A stretch of DNA of 64,000 nucleotides, from positions 6,160,501-6,224,500 of the forward strand of contig OZ024869.1 in the NCBI GenBank assembly GCA_964017185.1. The letters are read 5' to 3'. A program made the position numbers and the translations under genes. This DNA is from Rugalucina vietnamica (lineage: Eukaryota > Mollusca > Bivalvia > Lucinida > Lucinidae). The notes under the pieces are model-generated. The model worked only from the letters and a program-made list of their open reading frames with translations, had not been told where the DNA came from and did not search any database. This document shows positions 39,300-50,105 of this stretch, in pieces. Each line of letters opens with the position of its first letter. The first letter of the stretch is position 1.

Positions 39300-40245
39300 T
39301 ACTGAACGCCAAAAATCTTGCACCACCTAAATTATTGTTAAAATATCAGAAACGAATGAACCCATCAATATTTATTTCTTATAATTACTTTAGTTAATCA
39401 TTTCACAGAAGAACTGCACAATTCATTCAAAATTTGAATTTGATTCATTCCAGCAAGAGTGCGTGTTTCGCCACCGCCCCTCAAACCAAAAGTTACAATC
39501 AGTTTATTCGCATTGCCCCCGTTAGCCACAATAACGGCTTGTGGTTGTGTCGTGTGGCGGCCCTAAAAAGTCTCCCCGTACATCCATTTAATGCTCTTAT
39601 TTTTCCAATCCTCAGGAATTGCTTGCAATCAGTTTGTATTTTTTTCCCACCTCGGTTTTTGGAGTGGGAATCTTTTTCTGATTGCGCCTTTTCCTGATCT
39701 TTGCCTACTTGTACCTTTTTGAACAGCTGCCATAGACGGGAAATAATGAACATACTGCACGTGTATAAACTACGTTCCTTCAACAACAGAACATTAATGT
39801 ATTGCAATGGCCAGCGATGTCACCAGACTTATCCCCAATTGAATATGTGTGGGATATTCTGAAGTGGAGAATAAGACGCCACCGAGTGAAGCCTCAGACG
39901 CTGCATCAACTTGAACGGGTGGTGATGTAAGAGTGGAGAAATATCCCACAGAGGGATATACCGCCTATCATGTAATCTATGAGGAAAGCGTTGCAATGCA
40001 GTTATTGTGGCTAACGAGGGCCACACACGGTATTAGTGCGAATAAACTGATTGTAACTTTTGGTTTGCGGGGTCGTTGCGAAACACGCACTCTATGTTTA
40101 AAAAATCAAATGCAGATTTTAAATGAATTGAGCAGTTGTATTGTAAAATGATTAACTGAAGTAATTATGATAAATTTTGATGGGTTCATTCGTTTTTGTT
40201 TTTTTAACAATAGTTCAAGTGGTGCAAGATTTTTGGCGCTCAGTA
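39300..40245 (+). mobile_element. Tc1-like transposon remnant with about 245-bp inverted repeats
   Basis: Ends TACTGAACGCCAAAAATCTT and its complement, flanked by TA. The arms extend to about 39545 and 40000 (ACCAAAAGTTACAATCAGTT and complement). An ACAAGTAGG repeat fragment is inserted at 39640-39722. A transposase C-terminus remains at 39797-39990. Confidence 0.85.
39797..39990 (+). pseudogene. Tc1-like transposase C-terminal remnant
   Basis: Plus-strand reading VLQWPAMSPDLSPIEYVWDI continues LKWRIRRHRVKPQTLHQLER, then two in-frame TAA stops around EWRNIPQRDIPPIM and SMRKA. PDLSPIE carries the last acid of the DDE triad, and the EW..IPQ..I and SM.. motifs are typical of Tc1. The N-terminal DNA-binding region and first two acids are lost, so it is dead. 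Confidence 0.85.
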
Positions 40246-40278
40246 TATTATATTATTTCATTTATAATGTCTTGGTCA

Positions 40279-40366
40279 GAGATTTACCGTTAGAAATATG
40301 AAAGAAAATAAATACATTTGACCAATAGGAACAGACACTCCATTCAGATTTCTAACGGTAAATCTC
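40279..40366. mobile_element. Small hairpin element, 19-bp perfect arms
   Basis: GAGATTTACCGTTAGAAAT and its exact complement 50 nt apart. Non-coding. Confidence 0.75.
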
Positions 40367-40395
40367 GGTCGTCAATATCATGTTGATTACCTAGA

Positions 40396-40630
40396 CCTGG
40401 GGTTGGTAACTCAAAGCCATCTTAAGCTTAAGGTGATCTTAAGAAAAATTCTGGAATGCTATAAATCTTAGACTATCAAAGATAAAAGTGTCTAACTTTG
40501 TCATCTTGGTGTGGGCATATCAACCATATTAAAGGGTTACATTCGCGAGATCTGTGTTGTTGCTTTGATACAGAAGTAAAATGACTTACGATGACCTTAA
40601 GTTAAGATGGCTTTGAGTTACTGGGCCCTG
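40396..40630. mobile_element. 235-bp MITE with about 35-bp terminal inverted repeats
   Basis: Left end GGTTGGTAACTCAAAGCCAT and right end ATGGCTTTGAGTTACTGGGC pair, extending through CTTAAG and GACCTTAAG. It ends 116 bp downstream of the claudin-like stop codon (minus strand). Confidence 0.8.
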
Positions 40631-40745
40631 TATCGGGGCTTAAGATTTTCTTCTGGAATACGTGTATTGCGATTGGGTTATTTTAGATGTTTTGTTTTGT
40701 TTTGTCAGGTAAAAACAGTTACATCCATTTTTAGTGTCATCTGCT

Positions 40746-41131
40746 TTAATAACAGTAAACGCTGGATCCAGCGTTTGTTTTTGGCAAGGTATCGACGTGA
40801 TTTCCAAAAGCATTTGCAATATGAGGGTCCGATCTTTGCCTGTCCATCTCAGCTTGCTGTGACAGCAGAACGAGGGCTATATTAGTAGCGCTGGCATTGC
40901 CAAACACGTTCCGCTGAACTCGCTTTTGATGTTTCGCCATTCTGGTACCATATCGACTGAACTTTCGCTTCTTTTCTACCAGAATACGCAGTATTCCTGT
41001 AGTAATGGCGAGTGCACCAGAGAAGACACACATAGCAAAGCTGACATCTAGACCGAATAGTGCGCTAGATTCTTCCATTTCTTTCTGAGTGATCCATCCA
41101 TAGACCATAGTACCAGCGAGCATCAGTGAAC
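40746..41131 (-). CDS. Claudin-like exon 3
   Basis: Acceptor TTGTTGACATTACAG. Codes (G)SLMLAGTMVYGWITQKEMEE, then SSALFGLDVSFAMCVFSGAL and AITTGILRILVEKKRKFSRY, ending ...NAGSSVYCY. Rest of TM3, second loop, TM4 and tail. Confidence 0.88.
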
Positions 41132-44100
41132 CTGTAATGTCAACAACATTGGTTGTCAACGAGAACAAATTTTGTGTTCTCTATGTACAATGTATATATT
41201 GTAGCTAACGACTGAATACTCGTACGATTTCACACATTAATGTTTGTAAATTAAAAGACATCGGCAAATTATAGCTCGATTTTGACCTCAGACGCGTCAA
41301 AAGATCGATGAGACCATGAAGTAGCACGTGAAAAGTATGGAATGCCGCAAGTGTTACGTTACACTTTGGTTGCAGGCACAGTAAGTATTTGTACCGTGTT
41401 ACAATCTGAATATCCTTTCACGTGCTACTAAGTATATGCGTCTGGAGTTCAAAATCGAGCTATACTAACAAGAGTTGCGCAAAATATTATTAAATTCACT
41501 ACAATGAAAGTTGTATTGAAACATGCAGTGGTTTATGTTACCCAAAACACTGGTTTCTTTCTAATTTGAATAAAACTTATGTGTTTCATATAAAAGAATA
41601 TGGAAATATTAATCATTCTACAACCTGGTCAACTGTTGAACACAACGGTACTTTGGTAAATGCCATAGATTAAAAGGACATGTTTGGGTACGCAAGTAAA
41701 GCTGTGAAAAGAAAGGCAACTGACTCGCCCCTCTTCGACTTGCTTGTTGATATACAAACGGATTTTAACTCGTATAAGCCTAGCGTCCTTTTTGTGGGAC
41801 ATAGGCAAACAGTATAGCCCCAGATGTGACGCCGCAGAACGCGGCGTCCCATCTGGGGCTATTCTGTTTGCTGAGAGGATTTTCATCGAAAAACTGAATA
41901 AAAATGACGCCCCAAAAATTGATAGTGGACTCACCCAAATGATAATGATGGGAAAATCCATTCGTCAAAAATTGATTAATCAACTGATACGTGTTACTAA
42001 AGTTCTTAAGTGTATTATACCAGCTATTATTATGAGAAGACCATCCCAGATGAAAGTGTCCTCCGGTCGTCTCACACGGTAGTGTGCAATGACTCGACAC
42101 AGCAGGGCTAACGTCAACAGTATGGCACCAAGTATTTCCAGAAACCGGACAATCATCATCGACGTTTCAACAGGGTCTAAAACAAAAAGGAAGCCGTGTC
42201 ATTTCTTCTATTTTTATGTTTTATCATCTTTTGAACATTGCATAATTTTCCTAAATCAAAGATAATATTATCAGGTCAGAGACACTGATAATTATGGCGG
42301 ACTGAAGACCGACATTATCTCAACATTGTTGAAAAATTGGGACGCACATCGTGCTCGAGTCTTAACCTGATTTTTAGCTCACCTGAACCGAATGCTCATA
42401 GGTTATCTTATAGGATAGGCTTGTTATGGCGTTTGTCGTGGTAGTAGTAGTTCACACTTTTCTAACATCTTCTCCTCTGGAACGCCTGGGCCAATCAAAG
42501 TCAAACTTCATGTAAAGATCCTTAGAAATTTGGTACAATCGTTTATATAAATGGTCCAGGTCACATGACTAAGATGGCCGCCAGTGCTATAAATAGCAAA
42601 ATCCATTTAAATTTCTCTTCTCCAGAACCAGAAGATCTATGATTTTGAAACTTGGCATGAAACATTGAGGAAATGTGTTCTACAAAAGTTATGTAAATGA
42701 CCCTGCGATGACCTTGAACTACTTTGTGACAAGGCCAACATACATGTAGGTCGCCTATGTAATTGAATGGGGAAAACTGACAAAATGTCTTTTAAAGGGA
42801 GAATCTTGCAAGAAATGAGCAATTGAACTGAATATCTATTTGTCTGAAAACAATTGGGCACCGGGGGTTCATCTGCTTCCTCCCCGGGGATTACTATAAT
42901 ATTCAAACATCTTCTCCTCTGAAACGCTTGACCAGTTAAAGCCAAATTTTATTTAAAGCATCTTTAGGAAGGGGGAACCAATATGTATAGAAAAAATCCA
43001 GTCACATGACCATGATGGCCGCCATGCCAATATACGGTAAAAATCCTTCAACAATCTTCTCTTGAAATGGTGGACCGATTTCAACGAAACTTGGAGAGTA
43101 GCACTGGTGACTAGACTACAGCAATGCGTTCATACATCATGAACCGCTGATGACCTTGGCTTTTTATGGCAAGGTCACCTTTGGTCGTCTATGCATTTGA
43201 ATGGGGGAAAAACTGTTTAAATAAAAAAAAACTAAACTGAGAGCCTTCAAGAGCAGTGAACATATATATCATGTATTTATAAGAAGGGAATTGGCCTTAG
43301 CAAGGTTTTGGCGTTTTAAGCTTCGTTAGTGACCCTTTAGAATTGGCAACATGGAGCCGAAGAGAATGACTGTGATTTTGCAACTCTACAAGGTAGTTGA
43401 TATAAAGACTAGTGATATCCAAATGAGACAAAATATTATAAATGTTGTTAAGAAAATGAATCTTAACCGATAATAATTTATGATTTCTCAAAGATTCTCA
43501 ATGATCTCAAAGGACTCTGCCTCCTTCCCCTCCCCGCCCCAGGGCAATATATATATGATCATCATATTCAAAGATCTTATCTGAAACAGCCAAGTTTAAG
43601 CTTTCACTGTGTTTCACTGCTTAAGAGTATGGTGGTTTGCACAGTTTAGCAAGAAATTCGTCAAAATCGCTATTTCCTTCATTTTTCAAACCCCTTCGTC
43701 AGCTTTGATGCAATTGTAGGCAAACGAAAAATATCTGACAGTTGATATTTGAAAATGGCTGAGCTACATATATGCGGAATTTCGGATGAATCGACTGAAA
43801 CCACATTTTAATGACGAGTTGCGTTGGCTGTGGAACTCAGTATAGTAAAACTGGGTTATACAGGGGTATACCTATTTTTCTTATTTTTGCTCCAAAACAT
43901 AGATTGTGGGTACTCGTTAGAACTTCCGGGTCTTACGCGTACCCAAGATCTATTTAGGAGCAAAAACCATTGATTTTATTTTTGTAGCCCAAGAATCTTC
44001 TGTATATTCCAATCTATTTATACTTAAACGCAAAAGAAACGCAACAGATTGCATCCTCGTTTTCTTCTACATTGCACATGTCGGGACATTTTTGGAAGTA

Positions 44101-45703
44101 TATTTTATGTCCCTACACAATGGGTAATGATTTGCCGTAAGCGTAATTTGATCGCATGTTTTCGTTCTGACGTTAATGTGTCGTTTGTGCTGTTTAACAA
44201 TTATTTGCGTCTAAAATATAGATGTTTATTTCGATTTAGAAACAAACAGTATCAATCAATACCCTGGTGCCTGTAAAAGCAGGAAGCAACAAAAACGTTT
44301 GGAAATTATTGTTCATACTGCGTTTACACTATGTTCCCGGCGGCCCCGGCAGCCCCGTTTGCTCGAAACGTAGCGTGCCGTGGAATTTTGGTCACATATT
44401 TCTCTGTTTTTAAGATCTGTTACGTCTTGTTAAGTTTTCTTACGTTGTACTACGATATCCGTAACAAGCCATGGTAGTGATAAGCCGGTGTGTCACGGAG
44501 CTGCTAAAATAAATTACGGTTATCCACGATCTATCACGGTTATTAGCACGTTCTATTACGGCCTGTTACGTTCGCATGCGGTCAGTTGCGTTTTGACCAA
44601 GGCTTAACACGTTTTTTCGTTCTGTCAAGGTCAGCTACGGACGAAACGTAGACACTATACAATTTAATGCAATTTTCTGCCTTTTGTATACGAAGAAGTC
44701 CTTTGAAATAATAACAACCGCACTCCTCAACAACCGACTGCAGAGTTGATTAAGAAAGTTCGGGATTTTATTTCTTCTTCAATGGCATAGTGCAGCGTAT
44801 CGTCTCTATTGTTCACTTTAGTGACTGCTCCAATATGAAGGAACTTGTCCCCATGATATACCAATTTATATCTATAAATAACGTGACATACATAGTAGAA
44901 CGGGGTGAACACCGTCAAAGACCGTAATGCACCGTAACTTAACGCAACAAAACGTGTTGAGTATTCCGTAGGAAACGGGACTAGATGTGAGACGACCGTG
45001 ATCAAACGCACCAGAACGTGGAAGATCCGTAGCTTGCCGGGCTATTCTCTAGCTTCCCGTTGCACTACGGACGGTCTCCAAGTTTCACTACGTACTGTTA
45101 CGTACTGTCACGGTGTGTTACGGTCAGCCCGTTTTATCACGGCCCATTACGGTTGTCATTTCCGCCGTGACCGCCTTAGCAGATTTTTAAACTGTCAAAA
45201 AATTGCCACGGTGTCCACGGTTATCACGTCCTACTACGTTTGCCTATCCCGTTCCCCTGTGTTGCCTCATGTTCATCCCGTTTTAATCACGGTTGTCTGA
45301 AACATGTATTGTTTAAAAAAATGACGTTTTCTCGGCAACCGTAAGCCGCAGCGTTCTGATTTTTATGTTGTATGCAAGGCAAAGAACTTGACTTGTCAGT
45401 CGTAATATTGTCGAAATAAATTTTTGAGTCGATAAGAAAAAATTTGCATTCTATAAGTGTTGCAAAACTTTTGCGTTTAAGTATATGCTGTAATGGTTTA
45501 GTTTAGGCCATGAACTTACCTAAAGAATGACAGACTTCATATTGGTCGTCCGCAAAACAACCCCGCCATAACCCATAATAACTGGTGGTCTCACCAATCT
45601 GTACGTGTTCCCAATAAGGAATCGCTATGGCAACAGTACACAGAATCAAAGCAAAACATGTCCCTATGAAAACGGTCAAACTTGCGCATGATGTCTTGTT
45701 CAT
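40746..45703 (-). CDS. Claudin/PMP22-like four-span membrane protein, 3 exons, 241 aa
   Basis: Exons 45703-45520, 42176-42021, 41131-40746 (184+156+386 nt = 242 codons including stop), all GT-AG and in phase. TM1 lies at about residues 9-30. The first extracellular loop has the claudin signature W31...GLW (44-46)..C49...C58. TM2 is about 70-92, TM3 about 104-125 (IWDGLLIIIAGSLMLAGTMV), and TM4 about 145-168, with a basic cytosolic tail of about 70 residues. By family knowledge such proteins act at septate or tight junctions or as PMP22/EMP-type membrane organisers; which one is not decided here. Both introns hold transposons. Confidence 0.88.
41270..41464. mobile_element. 195-bp MITE with about 50-bp inverted arms in claudin-like intron 2
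   Basis: TATAGCTCGATTTTGACCTC and TAGCACGTGAAA at the left pair with TTTCACGTGCTAC and GAGTTCAAAATCGAGCTATA at the right. No coding capacity. Confidence 0.8.
41810..41960 (+). repeat. Dispersed repeat with CCCAGATG..GACGCCGC hairpin, second copy
   Basis: AGCCCCAGATGTGACGCCGC and GCGGCGTCCCATCTGGGGCT form a hairpin of about 45 nt. The flank AAAATCCATTCGTCAAAAATTG matches 36784-36985 in reverse. It ends about 60 bp from the claudin-like exon 2 donor. Confidence 0.75.
42021..42176 (-). CDS. Claudin-like exon 2
   Basis: Acceptor CTTTTTGTTTTAG; codes (D)PVETSMMIVRFLEILGAILL, then TLALLCRVIAHYRVRRPEDT and FIWDGLLIIIA. TM2 and the start of TM3. Donor GCTG|GTATAA, phase 1. Confidence 0.87.
42375..43232 (+). 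repeat. AGCTCACCTGAG-family repeat in claudin-like intron 1
   Basis: Begins AGCTCACCTGAACCGAATGC and has two diverged half-units, each with CATCTTCTCCTCTG, ACATGAC...ATGGCCGCCA, a TTGGCATG/TTGGAGAG block and TGACCTTG. It ends near GGGGGAAAAACTG. Confidence 0.78.
43240..43350 (+). repeat. Fragment shared with the centre of the intron 3 palindrome
   Basis: GAGCAGTGAACATAT...GGCCTTAGCAAGGTTTTGGC...CGTTAGTGACCCTTTAGAA corresponds to 28070-28150. It follows the AGCTCACC repeat here, suggesting that both were once one mobile unit. Confidence 0.7.
43835..44010 (+). repeat. Foldback repeat, TTGTGGGTA family, copy 5 (rearranged)
   Basis: TAGTAAAACTGGGTTATACA, GTATACCTATTTTTCTTATT, CCAAAACATAGATTGTGGGT, then a shortened palindrome ending AGATCTATTTAGGAGC. 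Confidence 0.8.
44021..45483. mobile_element. 1.46-kb TIR element with TACGG-rich interior
   Basis: TIRs TACTTAAACGCAAAAG and complement, TA on both flanks (44019-44020, 45484-45485). The interior (44400-44640 and 44920-45300) is packed with degenerate motifs TTACGG, CACGGT, TTACGTTC and their complements every 8-14 bp. No transposase. It ends 35 bp from the donor of claudin-like exon 1. Confidence 0.8.
45520..45703 (-). CDS. Claudin-like exon 1
   Basis: ATG at 45703: MNKTSCASLTVFIGTCFALI, LCTVAIAIPYWEHVQIGETT, SYYGLWRGCFADDQYEVCHS. Short cytosolic start, TM1, and the W-GLW-C-C loop. Donor TTAG|GTAAGT, phase 1. Confidence 0.88.
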
Positions 45704-45798
45704 TTTTCACATGTTATATATGCATGTACATGTATGCGTAGAGCGCAAAATGGCGTCTGTTTTCATATCCAATATCAGGAAAGAAACTCAAGTTTCAA

Positions 45799-46130
45799 AT
45801 TTGAACGTACGATATGTATTTATTGAGCGACGATATTTTACACATATATTGACTAACAAAAGAAGCGCTACATCCTGAATTGCGATTTGTTATTTGACAT
45901 TCTTTTGTATATCATCTGCACACACAGCAATTCAATGTATTATTTTACGCATGTCCAATTATATCAATTTGAACGTATATGTATTTATTGAGCGACGATA
46001 TTTTACAAATATACTGACTAACAAAAGAAACACCACATCCTAAATTGCGATTTGTTATTTGATATGCTTTTGTATATCATCTGCACACACAGTATCTCAA
46101 TGTGTTATTTTACGCATGTCCAATTATATA
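45799..46130. repeat. Tandem duplication (169 + 163 bp) upstream of the claudin-like gene
   Basis: TTGAACGTACGATATGTATT...CAATTATATCAA is repeated directly as TTGAACGTATATGTATTTAT...CAATTATATAAA, with about 90% identity by eye. It starts about 95 bp upstream of the start codon, within the likely promoter. Confidence 0.88.
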
Positions 46131-46772
46131 AAATAGTCGGCCATGCGTAAATTTATAATAACAATATCGTGCATTGTCATCTTCCCGTGGCCTGCATTGT
46201 GGTGGAACATGGAACACATGTTTTCATCATGTATGCGAGAAAGACGTTTTCCTACCTTAAACGAACCCAATTAAAGATAACTGTAATTAAAAAAATGCAT
46301 CATCATATTTATGACGCACTCCGCGTTGTTTAGTTACGGAATTGTTCTATTGTTTGTCGAAGACATCTCAGATCATTTTTGACCTACATCCGGGTTTTTC
46401 CCATATGGAAGATGATCAAGGCAACAAACTGCATCTCTTTAAAAAGTACTTTTAGATTATGTTTTTTTACTATACAAGCCATCATTGGTCCTTATTGTTA
46501 TTGATTTTAATCCCTTTTTGTGTGAAGAAAGCTTTTGCAAAGAAAAATCAAAATCTAAAACTGTGGATTTCGAAATTTTATGATCCATGCAGGCCATCGT
46601 AGATAAGATGCGTTCGGATTTTCTCCATTGAATATATGCGTGTTCGGATCAACAGCTCTGCTCAACAGATTGAGTCGTTTCGGTCCTGCGACTCTTAAGG
46701 ACTCTCGCCGTAAGGACATTTGAAAAGCATTTCCTCTCAGTCATGTCTGGGGTTGGCTCTGCAAGAGTCATA

Positions 46773-46833
<61 letters not shown>

Positions 46834-47576
46834 GCAGATTTGCCACCACCAACGGCCAGATTTGCTGATTTACGGATAACCTTGCCCAGATAAATCTGAA
46901 CGCAAATCATATCTGCGGGATGTGATCGAAGGGATTAAGTTTACATCTTTTCAGATTTTCCTGGTATAAAGAGAACAAATTTAAGCAGTGCATTAAGCAA
47001 CTTATATTAAAACGATCTTGTTCAATTCCAAAGACAGTGGTCAATGTTAAACACATTTTAATCAGCAATAAATCATTAGTTCTGTTACTTGTTTCGGTTT
47101 TATGCTTCCACGTTTCAAGTGTCATTGGCATTTGTTTGTTTTAATGAAAACTTAAAACCCCATTCAACAATTTTCCAATTAATAGGTTGGAACAGGACTA
47201 GTACTTCCTGAGTATTAAGTACGAACCCTAGGAATATTTTTTTGTGGATTATGTGTTCTCTGTGATTTTAGGTTGTTTGGAGGTACGGATAGTAACGGCA
47301 TCGACGTTGATGCAAACTGGGGAAAGATGATTGTTTCACTTTTTTGAAATTATCTTAGTGGTTAGTGCTCTGAAACCACTAGGCCGATTGAAATGAAATT
47401 TTATTTGGAGACTGCTTGGATAGGTACCCTATTACAAAATAGATATTAATCTTCGACAATTATCTTTTTTAAAGATGTTTCTTGTGTATAATGAGCCCTG
47501 AATACACTGCAGGCATTGCGTACACTTCACAAAGGAAAGGCTGTAGGCTGACTCTCTGTTAATATGAGCATTAGTT
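46131..47576. other. No gene recognised
   Basis: Contains only a (GTCT)n(CT)n microsatellite at 46775-46831 and an AT-rich remainder. The 67-aa ORF reading R-E-R-E on the minus strand is this microsatellite. Confidence 0.6.
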
Positions 47577-47757
47577 TGCTTGAGAAGATCGACAAATTTG
47601 GTGTCCGACACAAACCGGTCTGTACAGTCACAGGCGACGGCTAGAAGCTTGAAATTTCAGATCTAAAACGAAGAGGAACCTTACTATCCGTGGAGCAAAA
47701 ACAGAGGCGCTGTGCCTTTGTTTGTTTTCGCATGTGCGATCTGTTGGTTTTCTGCCA
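47577..47757 (+). mobile_element. GAGCC-TIR MITE, partial copy
   Basis: TCCGACACAAACCGGTCTGT, GCTAGAAGCTTGAAATTTCA, then a reduced palindrome and GATCTGTTGGTTTTCTGCC. Left end lost. Confidence 0.8.
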
Positions 47758-47880
47758 TGATACGGCGGAAGGTATGACAGTGACACCTGAGTATATCAAG
47801 AAATCTTTTAAAAGCGCATGCGAGACCGGACGTAGACATCTGTTTGCTGGTCTCAGTAATGAGAATTATCATCTTTATTT

Positions 47881-48113
47881 GAGCCACCTCGTGGGAAAAC
47901 CAACAATGTGGTTTCCGAACAGGTCCGACACAAACCGGCCTGTACAAGCACAGTAAAGAGCTAGAAGCTTGAAATTTCGGAGTTAAGTCGAGAAGCAATT
48001 GTACTATCCGAGTAGCGAAAACAAAGGCGCTGATCAGCTTCGCGGTTACCGCGAAGCTGATCTGCGCCTTTGTTTTCGCCTATGAAGATTGCTGGTTTCC
48101 GATGGGGCGGCTC
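47881..48113 (+). mobile_element. GAGCC-TIR MITE, complete, 4-bp target duplication ATTT
   Basis: GAGCCACCTCGTGGGAAAAC to ...CGGCTC, 233 bp; ATTT on both sides (47877-47880, 48114-48117). Central palindrome built on AGATCAGCTTCGCGGT and complement. Confidence 0.92.
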
Positions 48114-48566
48114 ATTTCTTGAATATTAGTTGGCTAGTGTACATACGACGCTTCAAGCCAACTGCAAATGACTCTAATTGCCCTTATTAAGAATCACAAA
48201 GCTAATGACTGAGCACACCTACTGGAATTTCCTTTAATTGCAATGGTTGTATCTTTTGTACGGTATTCATTATTTCAATAGCGTGTCTCAGTTTCCATAC
48301 CTTGTAACCTTGTAAGTTCTAAGGTGGTGGATTATAGACGCGCAAAGACCAAATGTAGTAGAATACCATAGTAACTAAGGATGATATCTTATCAAGAACA
48401 TATCATAGAATCTAGGATATGAAATGAAATTCCGAAAAATAAAGTGGTGCGTTTCTAAAGGGTCTCAGTATATCATTGCATGGCTTTGTTAGGCTTTGTA
48501 TGCAATGAGTCTAATTAGGTGCACTGCGTTCCACTACTAACGCAGCACTTACTGTTTTACTCAAAT

Positions 48567-48800
48567 GAGCCACCTCGTGGGAAAACAAACAATGTGGTTT
48601 CCGAACAGGTCTGACACAAACCGGCCTGTACAAGCACAGAAGAAGGCTAGAAGCTTGAAATTTTGGGGTTACGTAGAGGAGGAATTGTACTATCCGAGTA
48701 GCGAAAACAAAGGCGCTGATCAGCTTTGCGGTTACCGCGAAGCTGATCTGCGCATTTGTTTTCGCATATGCAGATTGTTGGTTTTCCCATGTGGTGGCTC
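48567..48800 (+). mobile_element. GAGCC-TIR MITE, complete, 4-bp target duplication AAAT
   Basis: Closest relative of 47881-48113 (shared GAGCCACCTCGTGGG and the AAGCACAGAAGAAGG body); AAAT on both sides. The two copies lie 450 bp apart. Confidence 0.92.
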
Positions 48801-48855
48801 AAATATTGATGAATCATTTTTTCAATACATCTAGTATTATCATTTGTGCTTACTA

Positions 48856-48919
48856 TGTGTAAGCCTCCATACAAACAACATACAAACAAATACATGTGTA
48901 AGCCTCCATACAAACAACC
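48856..48919. repeat. Short tandem duplication
   Basis: GTGTAAGCCTCCATACAAAC occurs twice, 41 bp apart. Confidence 0.8.
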
Positions 48920-48963
48920 AAATTAACTGCTGACAGCCTACGGATATTTTTCCCAAATCGTGC

Positions 48964-49105
48964 TTGCTCATTGTGTAATGGTTAGAGTGTCGTAGGTTAG
49001 ATCCAGAGCCGCATCATAAATAAGACTGTTTAAATGGTATCGGTGGCTACTTTGCTTGGCGCTCAGCATTATAAGGCAAGCACTGGATTCTCTTCTTTCA
49101 AAATA
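48964..49105 (+). mobile_element. tRNA-headed SINE fragment, same type as 53029-53240
   Basis: TCATTGTGTAATGGTTAGAG (A-box-like), AGGTTAGATCCAGAGCCGC (B-box-like), then ATGGTATCGGTGGCTAC, GCGCTCAGCATTATAAGGC and ACTGGATTCTCT, all shared with 53029. Confidence 0.75.
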
Positions 49106-49218
49106 TAGCATTACTTACATCTCGAAAATATATGAAAATGACTGAAAAAAAAATAAAAAAGGTCTGATACTGGAAGATTGGAAGATTGTCAATTGTGCTA
49201 AATTTGTTGTCCTCCTAA

Positions 49219-49265
49219 AATATAAAATTTATTTATTTATTTATTTATTTATTATTATTATTTTT
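49219..49265. repeat. (ATTT)n/(ATT)n microsatellite
   Basis: About seven TTTA units then TTATTATTA. No gene recognised between it and 49830. Confidence 0.9.
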
Positions 49266-49831
49266 ATTACAACACTTAAGGTTACCCATACCAACAGCAA
49301 AGCAAAAAAAAAAATATATCTATATATGAAAAAAAAAAAATGACCACTGAAACTTGTCTATCTTGTACCCCCTTATAGGATAGTCCTTGGACAAAGTCGG
49401 TCAAGCAAAACATTGGTCAACCTGGTACAATATCGACATACATGTACATGTATACATAGCTCTGAGCCTATTGAACTGTTTCCAGAGTGGTATTGATCCA
49501 AGGGTTCTTCAGCCTTTCCGGTTAAAATTTAAAATGAGCTAGTTTATCCGCATGGCCTTAGCTACAGTATTAAGTGGGACGTAAAAACATTACCAAACAA
49601 GCCATTGAAGCAAAATTTAACTGTTTTGCCTAGACATGTTATTTGCAACCTAGGGTCTAATGCATATACACAATATAAATACTGACTCATAGGATGGTCA
49701 AGTCATTATTTTTTTCTCTCACTTTCTTTTGTGTTTTGGCCGTAATGTATTTCATAACTATTATTTAGTCATTGCGAGACAAAGCCATCCCTTTCTGGGT
49801 ACGTAACCGGTACTTTGTGGAGCTTGAAGTT

Positions 49832-50092
49832 GTTTTTTTTTTTTTTTTCAATTTTGCATCCCTTTCAAGCTTCTTTACTCATATCGAGACAAATCAATCG
49901 GTAGGTGTGGCGAAAACCGGAGTACCCGGGTAAAAACCACCTGGCACACCCGCAAGCAGAACTATGCTTGTCCCACATGTGACTCGTGCCCCGTGCGAGG
50001 TGTGAACCCACAGAGGTGAGATGATCGAATGATCAAGAGCACTGAAGTCAGCGACCTTAACCATTCGGCCACGGGGGCCGCCCGGAGCTTGA
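49832..50092 (-). mobile_element. tRNA-Ser-like SINE, copy 2, with 12-bp target duplication
   Basis: Minus-oriented; head GGCGGCCCCCGTGGCCGAAT near 50090, body complement of CACCTGGCACACCCGCAAGC, poly-A tail seen as T-run at 49832-49850. GGAGCTTGAAGT lies on both sides (49819-49830 and 50094-50105). The target is another repeat that continues GTCTTGCTCAGGGACAC. Confidence 0.93.
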
Positions 50093-50105
50093 AGTGTCTT
50101 GCTCA

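Noticed and set aside
44400..45300. CRISPR-like or regular satellite reading of the TACGG motifs
   Set aside because: Spacing is irregular and there are no conserved units; eukaryotic context also excludes CRISPR.
46649..46852. 67-aa ORF rich in RE repeats on the minus strand
   Set aside because: It is the (CT)n microsatellite translated.
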